Origin: Gulosibacter massiliensis
Lineage (GTDB): Bacteria; Actinomycetota; Actinomycetes; Actinomycetales; Microbacteriaceae
Reading direction: 5' to 3'
Assembly: GCA_945949175.1 (NCBI GenBank)
Contig: CAMFDU010000012.1
Location: 1 to 37,649, forward strand
Length of the DNA stretch: 37,649 nt
Positions 36,274 through 37,649 of the stretch are shown here, one piece after another. Under the pieces are notes generated by a model. That model made no database searches, was not told the origin of the DNA, and worked only from the letters and a program-made list of their open reading frames with translations. The position numbers were made by a program, and so were the translations under genes. Every line of letters starts with the position of its first letter. Positions within the stretch are counted from its first letter, which is position 1.

Positions 36274-37649
36274 GCGACGCCGCCCACGATGGTGAATACC
36301 CCGGTGACAACATCGCCCGTTCGCGCCATCGCGACAATGACCGACCCGTAGGCATCCCGCCATTCGCTATGGAGGCGACTGTGCTCGTCCTCGGGAACGG
36401 CAGTGTCAATCGTGTAGCCCGACTCTGTCACGGTGCCCGGCACAGCGACTCCGTTGACGGACACCGACACCTCGGCGGCGTCTGTGTGAATCTCGATGTG
36501 GATGGGAATCGTTCCGTTTGTCGCGGAAACCATTGCCGCGTCGATCGAGACCGACGGTTGTGCCGACGCGACGCTGCCGCGAGAAACCCACAGGTTGGCC
36601 GGTAACTCCGGAGTTCGAGGAGGCGCAATCCGTCCCTTGTGCGCTCGGTCGAACGCAGAGGCGAAGCTCAGCAGATTTGTGTCGTCGTAACCACACCCCG
36701 CAAACGTGAGTCCGACCGGCATACCGATGTCGCTCATGTTGCCCATCGGTACCGTCACGGTCGGTATGCCGAGGTGACGAATCACAACATTTCCGTTCGC
36801 AACCCAGGTTCCGTTTCGCCACCCGATCGCAGCCGAGGCGGGGTTCACATCCATGTCGGCCGGGCCGACATCAGCGACCGCGGGGAAAACAATCGCGTCG
36901 AACCGGTTTTCGTTCATCCACTGCTCAAGGTCGATCCGACGAGCCTCTTCTAGCCCCCGAAGTCCCTCGGCGATGGTCGGGATGTCCTCCAGTTTCGCAA
37001 CGCCGTCTCGTCTCGCGTCAGTCACATAGCTGTCAAGCGTGACGTCTTCGGGCGAAAATCTTGACTGGTGAATCCCGTATTGATCGTCCAAGGCCCCACT
37101 CGGTTGCGGAAAAATCTTGTCGGCGTCGACATCGACGAGCGCGCGGAGTTTCGGGTCGCCGTTCGCCGCCAAGAATTCATTCCACCCCCACATGCTCAAC
37201 TCGTGGAGTTCGTGGTCGGCGAAGTCGGCGGGTACGAACCCGCGCGCGACGAGGTTATGCGACTCCCCCTGCTTGTCCTCGTATCGCGTGACGACGGGGA
37301 AATCACTTTCAACAACCTCGGCACCAAGCCGCTCTAGTGTGACTTTCGCGTCTCGCCAGCGTTCAACCACCGATTGTCGGGTTTCGATGGGGTCAGAGGT
37401 CTCGGAATCGGCGTTGATGTACATCCGCGGAATAGCGATGCGCGTGCCCGACAGCGCATTCCCCTCTGCGAGCGCCGCATACGAGTCAGGACGCAGCTCG
37501 GATGACGGTGGTGTTGCAATCCACGGTTGCACGCGCCAGAAGTCTCCGCGCGTGACGGTGTCGTCCGCGACGATGACGTCGAGCAACGCGAGCATGTCCT
37601 CCATCGTGCGCGTGTGAGGAACAACGACATCCATGGTGGGGACGAGTGG
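36270..37649 (-). CDS. Amidase-signature family protein, N-terminal part missing
   Basis: The last 459 residues are present; the reading frame continues past the right edge (PLVPT just before MDVVVPHTRTMEDM). The part seen matches the second half of amidase-signature enzymes: VVPHTRTMEDMLALLDVI, RIAIPRMYI, FDAIVFPAVADVGPAD, and NGNVVIRHLGIPTVTVPMG with GMPVGLTFAG. The catalytic Ser-Ser-Lys region lies outside the window, so activity cannot be judged. After the usual end (about residue 340) an extra 90 residues (SVSIDAAMVSATNG...VTGVFTIVGGVA) form a beta-rich tail not typical of the family. Substrate unknown; an amide or carbamate hydrolase is likely. Confidence 0.88.
   Translation of the reverse strand, partial: PLVPTMDVVVPHTRTMEDMLALLDVIVADDTVTRGDFWRVQPWIATPPSSELRPDSYAALAEGNALSGTRIAIPRMYINADSETSDPIETRQSVVERWRDAKVTLERLGAEVVESDFPVVTRYEDKQGESHNLVARGFVPADFADHELHELSMWGWNEFLAANGDPKLRALVDVDADKIFPQPSGALDDQYGIHQSRFSPEDVTLDSYVTDARRDGVAKLEDIPTIAEGLRGLEEARRIDLEQWMNENRFDAIVFPAVADVGPADMDVNPASAAIGWRNGTWVANGNVVIRHLGIPTVTVPMGNMSDIGMPVGLTFAGCGYDDTNLLSFASAFDRAHKGRIAPPRTPELPANLWVSRGSVASAQPSVSIDAAMVSATNGTIPIHIEIHTDAAEVSVSVNGVAVPGTVTESGYTIDTAVPEDEHSRLHSEWRDAYGSVIVAMARTGDVVTGVFTIVGGVA

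Overview
This window reads as chromosomal DNA of a compact-genome actinobacterium, most likely Microbacteriaceae (inference). Supporting signs are moderately high GC, a short SRP RNA beside dnaX-recR, a lysC-asd pair overlapping by one base, mqo, many GTG starts, several starts that look leaderless (a TAnnnT -10 box 6-7 nt ahead of the start codon) and convergent genes that abut or overlap by a few bases. No tRNA, rRNA, insertion sequence, prophage or CRISPR array was seen. No stretch over 300 bases lacks a gene.

Left part (1-15.3 kb) is a catabolic region. An operon running left encodes an aldehyde dehydrogenase (HpaE-like), a class III extradiol dioxygenase (HpaD-like) and a fumarylacetoacetase-family enzyme cut by the window edge; together they resemble the homoprotocatechuate meta-cleavage route. 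Next come a C26 gamma-glutamyl hydrolase, a MarR regulator, a cytochrome P450, a class I glutamine-amidotransferase-like protein, a glutamine-synthetase-like ligase, an acetoacetate-decarboxylase-family protein and an APC permease. Five promoters here carry one palindrome, TYRTT-N8-AAYRA, which suggests a single regulon under the MarR protein: uptake, gamma-glutamylation, oxidation, deglutamylation and ring cleavage of an unknown, probably amine-bearing aromatic compound.

Set within this region are a DUF6421-like/threonine aldolase/FAD oxidoreductase operon and a small cassette at 12.1-12.7 kb. The cassette holds an ArsR repressor, a divergent promoter with two operator-like sites, a 21-residue peptide ORF with four cysteines and a strong hairpin, and it is bracketed by 14-bp direct repeats. 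It is the best candidate for something undescribed.

Middle part (15.3-29 kb): a GNAT acetyltransferase, an ArsB/NhaD-type transporter, a DtxR regulator, a secreted fibronectin-III protein, mqo, a TauE/SafE exporter, asd-lysC, recR, dnaX, the SRP RNA and a pirin.

Right part (29-37.6 kb): a TetR repressor divergent from an MMPL transporter with CACTAGTG operators between them; a tightly overlapped six-gene operon (DUF4287, ArsC-like reductase, MBOAT acyltransferase, SGNH-like partner, DUF1801, small membrane protein); a DUF3817 membrane protein; and an amidase that runs off the right edge. Family assignments come from motif recognition by eye; no database search was run.
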